Source: Christensenella sp. UBA1259 (GTDB lineage Bacteria; Bacillota; Clostridia; Christensenellales; Borkfalkiaceae). From it: a stretch of 9,304 nucleotides of DNA. A model generated the notes under the pieces. That model did not search any database. It was not told where the DNA came from and saw nothing but the letters and a program-made list of their open reading frames with translations. Both the position numbers and the translations under genes were made by a program. This document shows, piece by piece, positions 1-7,318 of the stretch (position 1 is the stretch's first letter; each line of letters begins with the position of its first letter). Location of the stretch: NCBI GenBank assembly GCA_002308755.1, contig DBVR01000015.1, positions 558-9,861 on the forward strand, read 5' to 3'.

Positions 1-359
1 TGCGCAAGTTTGCCTATCGTCGTCGTCTTGCCGACGCCGTTTATCCCCACCACCATTATCGCGACGGGGAACTTTATCTCTTTTCTGTCGGCAAAGTCCA
101 GCGTTTCCTTTAACTCTCTCTTTAACTCCGCTACGACGAACTCTTTATCCCTGCACCTGTCCTTTATCGCGTTTCCCTTCAACTCTTCCACGATTTCGAG
201 AGAAGTGGATACCGAAACGTCCGACGATATGAGAAGGTCTTCTAACTCTTCGTAAAACTCGTCGCCGAGTTTGTTTTTCGAGAATATATCGGAAAGTTTT
301 CTGCTTATGCCTTCCTTGGTTTTGGCGAGCGCCGCCTTTATTTTACCGAAAAACCCCAT
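1..359 (-). CDS. ftsY: Signal recognition particle receptor FtsY, N-terminal part (cut by window edge)
   Basis: FtsY is the SRP-receptor GTPase. It docks ribosome-SRP complexes at the inner face of the membrane for co-translational insertion. The visible 119 residues begin MGFFGKIKAALAKTK, a typical amphipathic membrane-binding start, followed by the helical N domain (about residues 20-90). The G1/P-loop of the SRP GTPase G domain is at 105-119 (GINGVGKTTTIGKLA). The rest of the G domain lies beyond base 1. There is no long acidic A-domain as in E. coli, which fits the short Gram-positive form. The ATG at 357-359 is preceded by a purine-rich run (GGGGAAGAG, 361-369) and lies 12 bases after the smc stop, so it is the last visible gene of the operon. 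Of its 10 visible Ile codons, 9 are ATA. Ffh shares the P-loop, but the MGFF start and the smc neighbour favour FtsY. Confidence 0.95.
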   Translation of the reverse strand, partial: MGFFGKIKAALAKTKEGISRKLSDIFSKNKLGDEFYEELEDLLISSDVSVSTSLEIVEELKGNAIKDRCRDKEFVVAELKRELKETLDFADRKEIKFPVAIMVVGINGVGKTTTIGKLA

Positions 360-371
360 ACTCTTCCCCGT

Positions 372-3300
372 TTAAGCGAGATTTCTGCCCGCGTCGAAGT
401 CCGCGGCGTCGGAAAGTTTGACCGACACCGTTTTGCTCACGCCCTTTTCCTGCATGGTAACGCCGAACAGCGCGTCGGCAAGTTCCATGGTCGGCTTTCT
501 GTGGGTTATGACTATAAACTGCGTGTCTTCCGAGAACTTCTTTAAGTATCTTGCGAACCTGTCGACGTTGGCTTCGTCGAGCGCCGCTTCTATTTCGTCC
601 AACACGCAGAACGGCATGGGACGCATCCTTAATATCGCGAAAAGTATGGCGATCGCGGTGAGCGCCTTTTCCCCGCCCGATAAAAGGGAAAGTTTTTGCA
701 GTTTCTTTCCCGGGGGTTCGGCGATTATCTCGACGCCCGCTTCCAACTTGTCTTCGTTTTCCGAATAGTCCATTTCCAGCATCGCCCTGCCGCCGCCGAA
801 AAGTTCTTTGAATATCTGCTGGAAATTCTTGTTTATCTTGTCGAAACCTTCGTCGAAACGGGTGAGCATTTCCGCCTTTATCTTGTCTATCGCTTCCCTT
901 AAATCGCTTTCGGCTTTTTCAAGGTCTTCCTTTTGCGTCGTCATCTCGTCGTAACGCTCTTTTAAGAGTTTAAAATCTTCTATAGCGGCGGCGTTTATCG
1001 CACCCATTGCCGCTCTCTTTCTGCGAAGTCTCGCTATCTCCCCTTCGCCGAAGTTTGCGTCATAGCCGTCTTCCTTGTACTTTAACGCCGTCTCGTAGGT
1101 TAAGCCGTACTCGTTTTCCACCGTTTCCCCGAGATGTTCTAAGTCGGAATCTATTTTGGCGAGCGCTATCTCTTCCGCGTGCCGCTTTTCGAGTATCGCG
1201 CTCATTTCTTCGGCAAGCGCGCCGCGAAGCGCGTCGCTTTTATTTAACTGTTCTCTTAAAGACGCCTTGCGTTCTTCGATATTCTCTATATCGGCGCGTA
1301 TGGCGTTCACCACTTCCTGCTCTTCCTTGGTCAGCGCGACCTTTTCCTGATCCAGCCTTAACTGTTCCACTATATCCCTTGCGCCGTCGTTGCTTTCCTT
1401 TAACCGCTTTATGTTTCCACGGGCTTCTTCCGCGGCGGTTTTCAAGCGTTCCGCTTCCTGCGTAAGGGCGGCTATCTTTCCTTTCGCTTCGGTTATCTTT
1501 ACCTGTATTTCGGTGCTCTTTAACGAAAGTTCGTCCCGCTGTTTTTTAAGCGCGTCGTATTCCGCCTGATACTTGTCCGCCGAACCTTCCGCCGCTTTTT
1601 TATCCTTTTCCAGTCTTTCGCCGCCGACGGAAAGAGAAGATATGTGCCGTTCGGTCTCGCCGAGTTTTTCTTTGACGGAATCTATAAGCACCGCCGTGTT
1701 CTCGGCTTCTCTGTCAAGTTCCGACAGCGATTTTTCGTACGCCGACTGCTTTTCCCGTTCCACCATAATCGACTGCCGAGTGCCGTTATAGGAATCGTTA
1801 AGAAATTCGAGATCGGAAAAACAGTTGTCCCGCTTTTTCTCGAGTTCCGCCTTTTCCGCCTTTAATTTTTCCATCTTAGCGCGGTTTTCGGCAAGTTGTG
1901 CGGCGTTTTCTTCTATCCGCCTGTCGGAAGAAAGCACGCCCGAATACTCCGCCCTTCTCGACCCGCCGGTCATAGAACCCTGCGTCGAGAACACGTCGCC
2001 GTCTAACGTTACTATCTTAAAGGAAAACCCGTATTTATCGGCTATTCTTCTGCCGTTTTCGAGGGTGTCCACTATAAGGGTGTTGCCGAGAAGATTGGAT
2101 ATTACGTTTTCGTACTTTTTATCGTACTCCACTATCTCGTTGGCAACTCCCAAAGCGCCGTTTTCCTTTAAGGCGATAGTAACTTCCGCGCTCGTTACAC
2201 GGGGTTTTACCGAAGTTATCGGCAGGAAGGTAACCCGCCCGAGTTTGTTGGTTTTTAAGTATTCTATAAGGTATCTGGCGTCGTCTGTGGTTTCGGTAAC
2301 GACGTTCTGCGCCCCCGCGCCCAAAGCCGTTTCCAGCGCGATATCAAATTTTTTATCGCTCTTTATAAGTTCCGCGACTACGCCTTTTATGCGTTTTTTC
2401 ACTTCGGCGTCCGTTCTCGCGCCGTTCATTAAAAGTTTTACCGACTGCGAATACCCTTCGTACCGCTCTTTCATATCGCGGTAGAAGTTGTCTTTCGTAA
2501 CGAGACTCGTTATAAGCGAATTTAAAGAAAACATCTTGTTTTCTATCGCGGCTACGCTTTCGTTCAATTCTCTTATCTCGTCTTCTTTTTCGGAAATACG
2601 GTTTTTCCCCGACGACGCTTCTCTGTCGAGTTCGTCTATCCTTTGGTCGGTCTTTTCCTTTTCTCCCCAGATGTCCTTTATTTTAAGGTCTGTCGCGGCG
2701 GCTTTTTCTTCAAGTTCCGAAAGTTTGTCCATTAAGTTGCTCTTTTCCACCGAGATCGTGCCTTTATTCATTTTGAAGTCGGACAGCGATTCTATACTCT
2801 CTATTATCTTCTTGCGGCTGCTTTGGGCAAGTTCTTCGCCGAGCGCCAGCCTTTCCGCAAGACTTAAAAGTTTGCGGGAATAATCTTCCGCCTTTTCCGA
2901 CAGGTCTTTTAAAAGTTTTTCTGCGTCTTTTCTTTCCTTGTCGCAGGTAACGTATTCGGCGTCCACTTCGCTTATTACGTTTTCGTTCTCTTTTATCTCG
3001 TTTTCAGTCCTTTCTATCTGCCCCGAAAGGAAGGCAATCTTCTCTTCGAGAAGCCTTTTCGCACCCGAAGATTTTTCCATACCGACGCGCTTTTCCAGAA
3101 GTTCGTCGTTGAGTTTTTTAAGCCTTTCGTCGGTTAAAGAAATGTCTTCGAACACCTTTTCGTAGTCCGCCTGCGCCTTTTCGCCTTCCGCTCTTTTTAA
3201 CGCCGCCTGTTCGTCGAGCCCCGCTATCCTTAAATTTATCTTGCCCTTTGCGATTTCCACGCCGTCCGCTTTGGCGATATAGGTGTTGAGTTCGTGCCTT

Positions 3301-3968
3301 TTCAGTTCTTCCGAAAGTTCGTTGAACTCTTTTGCTTTATCCGCCTGACGGGACAGCGGTCCCATCTGGTTTTCTATTTCCGAAAGTATGTCGCCGTAAC
3401 GCACGATATTTTCTCTGGTGCGTTCGAGTTTTCTTTCCGACTCAACCTTTCTCGATTTGAATTTCGCTATCCCCGTGGCTTCTTCGAAGATAAGCCTTCT
3501 ATCTTCGGGCTTTGCGGACATTATCTCTTCCACCTTGCCCTGACCTATTATGGTATAGCCTTCCTTACCTATGCCGCACTCGTGCAGAAGATCGACGATG
3601 TCCTTTAATCTCGCCTGCTGTTTGTTGATGTAATATTCGCTTTCGCCGCTGCGGAAAAGTTTGCGGGTGATTATGACTTCGTTGTAATCTACGTCGAATA
3701 TTCTATTGCTGTTGTCGAAATACAGCGACACTTCGCAGTAAGAAAGGGATTTCCTGTTCTGCGTGCCCGCGAAAATAACGTCCTGCATACTGCTGCCGCG
3801 AAGACTTTTCGCCGACTGCTCGCCGAGCACCCAGCGTATGGCGTCGGCGACGTTGGATTTGCCGCAACCGTTAGGTCCGACTATCCCCGTTATGCCGTTG
3901 CCGAATTTTATTTCCGCTTTATCCGCAAAAGATTTAAAGCCGTATAATTCAACCTTCTCGAAATTCAA
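372..3968 (-). CDS. smc: Chromosome partition/condensation ATPase SMC
   Basis: SMC is the long coiled-coil ATPase of the SMC-ScpAB complex, which organises and segregates the chromosome. The 1198 residues show the full layout. The N-terminal head has GFKSF (10-14), Walker A GPNGCGKSN (31-39) and a Q-loop around Q143. A first coiled coil follows (about 165-500). The hinge (about 510-680) ends in the conserved GSMTGGS (664-670). A second coiled coil leads to the C-terminal head, with ABC signature LSGGEK (1096-1101), Walker B ending in LDE (D1124, E1125) and D-loop AALDEANV. The length is normal and the frame is intact. The start is a TTG at 3966-3968: it places MNFEKVELYGFKSF in register with the usual SMC N-terminus, and no ATG is available nearby. 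It begins 5 bases after the rnc stop and has only a poorly placed AGGA upstream, so translation is probably coupled to rnc. Confidence 0.97.
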   Translation of the reverse strand: MNFEKVELYGFKSFADKAEIKFGNGITGIVGPNGCGKSNVADAIRWVLGEQSAKSLRGSSMQDVIFAGTQNRKSLSYCEVSLYFDNSNRIFDVDYNEVIITRKLFRSGESEYYINKQQARLKDIVDLLHECGIGKEGYTIIGQGKVEEIMSAKPEDRRLIFEEATGIAKFKSRKVESERKLERTRENIVRYGDILSEIENQMGPLSRQADKAKEFNELSEELKRHELNTYIAKADGVEIAKGKINLRIAGLDEQAALKRAEGEKAQADYEKVFEDISLTDERLKKLNDELLEKRVGMEKSSGAKRLLEEKIAFLSGQIERTENEIKENENVISEVDAEYVTCDKERKDAEKLLKDLSEKAEDYSRKLLSLAERLALGEELAQSSRKKIIESIESLSDFKMNKGTISVEKSNLMDKLSELEEKAAATDLKIKDIWGEKEKTDQRIDELDREASSGKNRISEKEDEIRELNESVAAIENKMFSLNSLITSLVTKDNFYRDMKERYEGYSQSVKLLMNGARTDAEVKKRIKGVVAELIKSDKKFDIALETALGAGAQNVVTETTDDARYLIEYLKTNKLGRVTFLPITSVKPRVTSAEVTIALKENGALGVANEIVEYDKKYENVISNLLGNTLIVDTLENGRRIADKYGFSFKIVTLDGDVFSTQGSMTGGSRRAEYSGVLSSDRRIEENAAQLAENRAKMEKLKAEKAELEKKRDNCFSDLEFLNDSYNGTRQSIMVEREKQSAYEKSLSELDREAENTAVLIDSVKEKLGETERHISSLSVGGERLEKDKKAAEGSADKYQAEYDALKKQRDELSLKSTEIQVKITEAKGKIAALTQEAERLKTAAEEARGNIKRLKESNDGARDIVEQLRLDQEKVALTKEEQEVVNAIRADIENIEERKASLREQLNKSDALRGALAEEMSAILEKRHAEEIALAKIDSDLEHLGETVENEYGLTYETALKYKEDGYDANFGEGEIARLRRKRAAMGAINAAAIEDFKLLKERYDEMTTQKEDLEKAESDLREAIDKIKAEMLTRFDEGFDKINKNFQQIFKELFGGGRAMLEMDYSENEDKLEAGVEIIAEPPGKKLQKLSLLSGGEKALTAIAILFAILRMRPMPFCVLDEIEAALDEANVDRFARYLKKFSEDTQFIVITHRKPTMELADALFGVTMQEKGVSKTVSVKLSDAADFDAGRNLA

Positions 3969-3973
3969 AATTC

Positions 3974-4681
3974 TTACCGTCCTGATTTTTTGGTTTTGTT
4001 TAACTTATCGAGCGCTTTTTTCGCCGCTTCGCTTTCGGCTTTTCTTACCGAACTCCCTTTGCCTTCCGCTATCTTAACGCCGTTGAGAAGTACCGCCGCG
4101 CGGAAGGTCGGCAAGTGTTCCGGCCCCGTTTTCGACAGCGTTTCGTAGGAAAGACTGCCTGCTTTACGTTTCTGAACGTATTCCTGCAAAAGGTTCTTTT
4201 CGCTGACGCCGACCTTTTTTTCCGATTGCTTTTCCTTTTCTTCGAAACTCTTTATAAGCGTATTTCTGACGAACTTTTTAGCCGCGACTATCCCGCCGTC
4301 TATATAAATGCCGGCGACCAGTGCTTCGAATATGCTGGAAAACAGTTTCTCTTCGAAACTCGAAGTCTTTTCCTGCCCTTTTCCCAAAAGAACGTACTCG
4401 TAAAGCCCGAGTTTTTTAACCGCCGCAAGCAGCGGCTCTTTCGCCACCATCTGCGCCCTGAACGCAGTTAGTTTTCCTTCGTCCCCCGCCCTGTTTTTGA
4501 AAAGATACTCGGTAACTATAAACTCTATCACGGCGTCGCCGAAAAACTCTAAAAGTTCGTTGTCGCTTTCTCCGTGTTCGTAGGCGTAGGAAGAGTGAGT
4601 AAAACATTGACGGAGCAACATTTTATCCTTGAATTCGTAGCCGATTCTCTCTTCTATCTCCGAAAGGTCGAATATCATCAT
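3974..4681 (-). CDS. rnc: Ribonuclease III
   Basis: RNase III cuts double-stranded RNA, including rRNA precursors and structured mRNAs. The 235-residue protein has the endonuclease domain (about 1-150) with signature NELLEFFGDA (41-50), giving E42, E45 and D49. It also has EGKLTAFRAQMV (68-79) and a second acidic helix with E119 (FEALVAGIYIDGG). A double-stranded RNA-binding domain follows (about 163-230), ending RKAESEAAKKAL. One oddity: the family's usual Asp three residues before that Glu (E. coli D114) is Ser116 here. The start ATG (4679-4681) overlaps the plsX stop as ATGA. No clear Shine-Dalgarno precedes it, so initiation probably depends on ribosomes finishing plsX. A second ATG follows directly, so the exact first residue is ambiguous by one. 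Confidence 0.96.
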   Translation of the reverse strand: MMIFDLSEIEERIGYEFKDKMLLRQCFTHSSYAYEHGESDNELLEFFGDAVIEFIVTEYLFKNRAGDEGKLTAFRAQMVAKEPLLAAVKKLGLYEYVLLGKGQEKTSSFEEKLFSSIFEALVAGIYIDGGIVAAKKFVRNTLIKSFEEKEKQSEKKVGVSEKNLLQEYVQKRKAGSLSYETLSKTGPEHLPTFRAAVLLNGVKIAEGKGSSVRKAESEAAKKALDKLNKTKKSGR

Positions 4682-5694
4682 ACCAAAAGGCTCGCACCCG
4701 TGCTTTCGAGTTTGTTTTTTATTTTGTCCTTTAAGTCGAATCCCGCGTAGGAAACGGCTTGCAGGACGGTGTTTCTTATAGCGATGCGTTTGGAAGATCC
4801 GTGTGCTTTGAGCACGGGTTTATTTACTCCCAAAAACAGCGCGCCGCCCTTGTTGTTGAAATCGAGGGTGTCCTTTAACCCTTTAAGGGGCTTTCTTACG
4901 AAAAGTCCCCCTATCTTGCCGCGCAAAGAAGAAGTTATCGCGCCTTTTACCGCCGTCATAACCGTCTTTGCCGCGCCTTCTATACTCTTTAAGGCGATAT
5001 TGCCCGAAAACCCGTCGGCGACGACGATATCCGCTTTCCCCGAAAGGATATCGCGCGCTTCCATATTGCCTATGAAATTTATGCCTTTAAGTCCTTTAAG
5101 CAAGGGAAACGCCTCGTGATTCAATGCGTTACCCTTTTCGTCTTCCGTGCCGTTGGAAAGAAGGGCGATCTTGGGGTCTTTTATCCCGCTTTCTTCGGCG
5201 TACACCGCCGCCATCACCGCGAACTGTACGAGATTTATCGCCTTGCAGTCGGCGTTCGCGCCCGAATCGGTCAGAAACACCTGCCCGCCCGAAAGGGTGG
5301 GCAGCGCGGGACAAAGCGCGGGACGGGATATCCCTTCTATCCTGCCGAGTTTAAGCGTCGCGGCGACCAGCACCGCGCCCGTAGATCCCGCCGAAACGAA
5401 GGCTTTTATCTCGTCGTTTTCCTTTAATTCCTTTATGCCCTTTACTATCGAACTGTCGGGCTTTCTCCGTACGGCGACCGTAGGTTCTTCTTCGCAGGTT
5501 ATGACGTCTTTGGCGTCGAATATTTCGACTCGCGACGAGTCGAAAGTATAGCCCGAAAGTTTTTCCTTTATTATATCTTCGTCGCCGACGAGCACCGCCG
5601 TAAAATCTTCTCTTTCCTTTATCGCAAGCAGCGTTCCCGCGATAACTTCTTCGGGAGAATTATCGCCCCCGAAAGCGTCTATCATTATTTTCAT
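4678..5694 (-). CDS. plsX: Phosphate acyltransferase PlsX
   Basis: PlsX converts acyl-ACP and phosphate to acyl-phosphate, the acyl donor for PlsY in phosphatidic acid synthesis. It acts as a peripheral membrane protein. The 338-residue sequence starts MKIMIDAFGGDNSP (family DAMGGD). It continues with a glycine-rich SAGSTGA (101-107), LPTLSGG (131-137), TDSGANAD (142-149), NGTEDEKGN (181-189) and the strongly conserved GNMEARDI...DGFSGNIALKSIEG (209-240). Length and motifs are normal. The ATG at 5692-5694 has a strong Shine-Dalgarno that shares bases with the asnS stop (TAAGGA, 5701-5706) at 6-base spacing. It lies 9 bases after asnS and overlaps rnc by 4 bases. In Bacillus the gene is followed by fabD-fabG-acpP; those genes are absent here, so its acyl-ACP partner must be encoded elsewhere. 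Confidence 0.97.
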   Translation of the reverse strand: MKIMIDAFGGDNSPEEVIAGTLLAIKEREDFTAVLVGDEDIIKEKLSGYTFDSSRVEIFDAKDVITCEEEPTVAVRRKPDSSIVKGIKELKENDEIKAFVSAGSTGAVLVAATLKLGRIEGISRPALCPALPTLSGGQVFLTDSGANADCKAINLVQFAVMAAVYAEESGIKDPKIALLSNGTEDEKGNALNHEAFPLLKGLKGINFIGNMEARDILSGKADIVVADGFSGNIALKSIEGAAKTVMTAVKGAITSSLRGKIGGLFVRKPLKGLKDTLDFNNKGGALFLGVNKPVLKAHGSSKRIAIRNTVLQAVSYAGFDLKDKIKNKLESTGASLLV

Positions 5695-5703
5695 AATATT
5701 TCC

Positions 5704-7083
5704 TTAATCGAGATTCCCGAAAGTTCTCGGGAACGGCAGTACGTCCCTTATGTTGTTTATTCCCGTAAGATACATGACCATACGTTCGAATCCAAGCCCG
5801 AATCCCGAGTGAGTTACCCCGCCGTACCGCCTTAAATCGAGATAGTTGCGGTAGTCTTCTTCCTTTAAGTTACACTCTTTCATGCGGTTACGCAGAACTT
5901 CGATACGCTCTTCTCTCTGACTCCCGCCGACAAGTTCCCCTATCCCGGGAACTAAAAGGTCGCTCGCGGCGACGGTCTTGCCGTCGTCGTTTAGGCGCAT
6001 GTAAAACGCCTTTATCTCTTTGGGATAGTCGGTCAGAAACACGGGTTTTTTGAAAACCGTTTCGGTAAGATACCTTTCGTGTTCGCTCTGAAGGTCAACG
6101 CCCCAGTAAACGGGCGCGTCGAAACGGTCTTTTACTTCCGATAAAATGTCTATCGCTTCGGTATAGGAAAGACGCTTAAATTCGTTGTCTAAAACGTTGT
6201 TAAGCCGTTCTATAAGCCCCGTGTCCACGAACTTGTTGAGAAATTCAAGTTCGTTGCGGCAACTTTCCATAACGTAGGATATTATATATTTTACCATGCT
6301 TTCGGCACAGTCCATATCGTCTTTAAGGTCGGCGAACGCCATTTCGGGCTCTATCATCCAGAATTCCGCCGCGTGGCGCACGGTGTTGGAATGTTCCGCC
6401 CTGAAAGTCGGTCCGAAAGTATAGACATTGGCGTAAGCCATAGCGAAATTTTCCACGTCCAGCTGTCCCGAAACCGTCATAAGCGCTTTCTTTCCGAAAA
6501 AGTCCTTCGAGTAATCGACCGAGCCTTTTATTTTGTCGAGATCTAACGTGGTAACCTGAAACATCGCGCCCGCGCCTTCGCAGTCGCTCCCCGTGATTAT
6601 GGGGGTGTGAACGTACACGAATCCGCGTTCGTTGAAAAACTTATGAATAGCGAAAGCCGCTTCGCTGCGAACTTTAAACACCGCGTTGAAAACGTTGGTT
6701 CTCGGACGCAGGTGCGGGATAGTTCTCAAAAACTCCAGGGTGTGGCGTTTTTTCTGCAAGGGATAGTCGGGCGTGGACGCGCCGAGTATCTCTATTTTAT
6801 CGGCGTTTATCTCGAAAGGCTGACTCCTTTCAGGCGTTAAAACGAGTTTCCCCGTTACCGAAAAACACGCGCCTACGTTACTTGCCGCCACTTCGTCGTA
6901 GTTATCCGATTTCGCCCTTTCGAACACTACCTGACAGTTCTTGAAATACGAACCGTCGTTGAGTTCTATAAACCCGAAAGACTTGGAATCCCTTATGGTC
7001 TTCGCCCAGCCGCAGACGGTAACCGTTTGCCCCGCAAAGTTCTGCGGACAGTCAAAAATAAGTTTTAAAGCAGTTCTTTTCAT
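5704..7083 (-). CDS. asnS: Asparaginyl-tRNA synthetase
   Basis: AsnRS is a class II aminoacyl-tRNA synthetase that charges tRNA-Asn with asparagine. From the chosen start it has 459 residues. An N-terminal OB-fold anticodon-binding domain (about 18-100, VTVCGWAKTIRDSKSFGFIELNDGS region) is followed by a class II core: motif 1 region around NERGFVYVHTPIITGSDCEG (151-170), motif 2 FRAEHSNTVRHAAEFWMIEPEMAF (227-250) and motif 3 GFGLGFERMVMYLTG (427-441). HSNTxRHxAEFWMIEPE distinguishes it from AspRS. The segment DYSKDFFGKKALMTVSGQL marks the longer AsnRS type, as in E. coli, rather than the shorter Bacillus form. The C-terminus reads FPRTFGNLD where FPRTPG is usual. The ATG at 7081-7083 was chosen because AAGGTG (7090-7095) sits 6 bases upstream. 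A longer reading from a GTG at 7140 would run through the promoter. First gene of the five-gene unit. Confidence 0.96.
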   Translation of the reverse strand: MKRTALKLIFDCPQNFAGQTVTVCGWAKTIRDSKSFGFIELNDGSYFKNCQVVFERAKSDNYDEVAASNVGACFSVTGKLVLTPERSQPFEINADKIEILGASTPDYPLQKKRHTLEFLRTIPHLRPRTNVFNAVFKVRSEAAFAIHKFFNERGFVYVHTPIITGSDCEGAGAMFQVTTLDLDKIKGSVDYSKDFFGKKALMTVSGQLDVENFAMAYANVYTFGPTFRAEHSNTVRHAAEFWMIEPEMAFADLKDDMDCAESMVKYIISYVMESCRNELEFLNKFVDTGLIERLNNVLDNEFKRLSYTEAIDILSEVKDRFDAPVYWGVDLQSEHERYLTETVFKKPVFLTDYPKEIKAFYMRLNDDGKTVAASDLLVPGIGELVGGSQREERIEVLRNRMKECNLKEEDYRNYLDLRRYGGVTHSGFGLGFERMVMYLTGINNIRDVLPFPRTFGNLD

Positions 7084-7089
7084 ACGGTA

Positions 7090-7096
7090 CACCTTA
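7090..7096 (-). promoter_or_regulatory. Shine-Dalgarno site of asnS
   Basis: Minus-strand TAAGGTG ends 6 bases before the ATG at 7083. AGGTG is fully complementary to the usual 16S anti-Shine-Dalgarno. This site decides between the ATG at 7083 and the upstream GTG at 7140. Confidence 0.8.
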
Positions 7097-7105
7097 CTTA
7101 ATTTT

Positions 7106-7121
7106 CCGCTATATATAGTGG
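7106..7121. promoter_or_regulatory. 16-bp near-perfect palindrome at the asnS transcription start (possible operator)
   Basis: The plus strand reads CCGCTATATATAGTGG, symmetric except for one position pair (G at 7108 opposite T at 7119). It lies a few bases downstream of the predicted asnS start point (about 7124), where a bound repressor would block transcription. In RNA it would form only a weak hairpin with an A-C mismatch, so a DNA-protein site is the more likely reading. The symmetry is seen directly; the operator role is inference, and an AT-rich palindrome of this size can arise by chance. Confidence 0.4.
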
Positions 7122-7130
7122 TACTTATAG

Positions 7131-7159
7131 AGTATAGCACACAATAGGGGATTTTACAA
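7131..7159 (-). promoter_or_regulatory. Sigma-A type promoter for the asnS-plsX-rnc-smc-ftsY unit
   Basis: On the minus strand the -35 element is TTGTAA (7154-7159), followed by a 17-base spacer and the -10 element TATACT (7131-7136). TGC directly before the -10 gives an extended -10. The -35 matches 4 of 6 and the -10 matches 5 of 6 consensus bases. The expected start point is about 7124, giving a leader of about 40 bases to the asnS ATG. That leader is too short for a T-box. Confidence 0.75.
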
Positions 7160-7193
7160 CTGTTTTAAGGCTGAAAAGCCGTATTAAATAACG

Positions 7194-7225
7194 CTCCGCC
7201 CGAAAACCGAAGTTTTCGGGCGGAG
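7194..7225 (-). terminator. Intrinsic terminator after hpt, 14-bp stem with UUCG loop
   Basis: Perfect inverted repeat with arms at 7194-7207 and 7212-7225 and a 4-base loop. In the minus-strand transcript the loop is C(UUCG)G, an unusually stable tetraloop. The stem is followed by CGTTATTTAAT, a U-rich but interrupted tail. The plus-strand side has no U tract, so it ends the tilS-hpt transcript, just ahead of the asnS promoter. The broken U tract suggests some read-through into asnS. Confidence 0.75.
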
Positions 7226-7284
7226 TGAAAGGTTAAAGTTTCCGTAAATCTATAAAGCCGTGTTTTGCCGCGTTTATTATTCGA

Positions 7285-7311
7285 CGGTCGCACCGAACGG
7301 CGACGTCGCCG
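7285..7311 (-). other. Two small GC-rich hairpins just after the hpt stop
   Basis: Beginning 7 bases after the hpt stop codon (7319-7321) there is a perfect 14-bp palindrome CGGCGACGTCGCCG (7298-7311), which can fold as a 5-bp stem with an ACGU loop. It is followed by CGGTGCGACCG (7285-7295, minus-strand reading), a 4-bp stem with a 3-base loop. Neither has a U tract. They may protect the 3' end of the message, or may be chance in CG-rich sequence. Nothing else is recognisable between here and the terminator. Confidence 0.35.
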
Positions 7312-7318
7312 GCGCAAA

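Noticed and set aside
10..255. Plus-strand open frame opposite ftsY
   Set aside because: The minus strand encodes the FtsY N domain and P-loop in this stretch; the plus-strand frame is its shadow.
1825..2484. Plus-strand open frame of 219 codons opposite smc
   Set aside because: It lies wholly inside smc in antisense, has no recognisable domain and a low-complexity Ser/Phe-rich translation, and is explained by the codon bias of smc.
7084..7140. N-terminal extension of asnS from a GTG at 7140
   Set aside because: It would start within the promoter's -10/spacer region, ahead of the predicted transcription start, while the ATG at 7083 has a strong Shine-Dalgarno.
7169..7180. GGCT-GAAA-AGCC mini-hairpin as a second terminator
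   Set aside because: The stem is only 4 bp with no suitable U tract on either strand, and it lies just upstream of the asnS -35.
7084..7318. T-box or riboswitch controlling asnS
   Set aside because: The promoter leaves a leader of only about 40 bases, and no T-box core sequence or specifier stem is visible in this gap.
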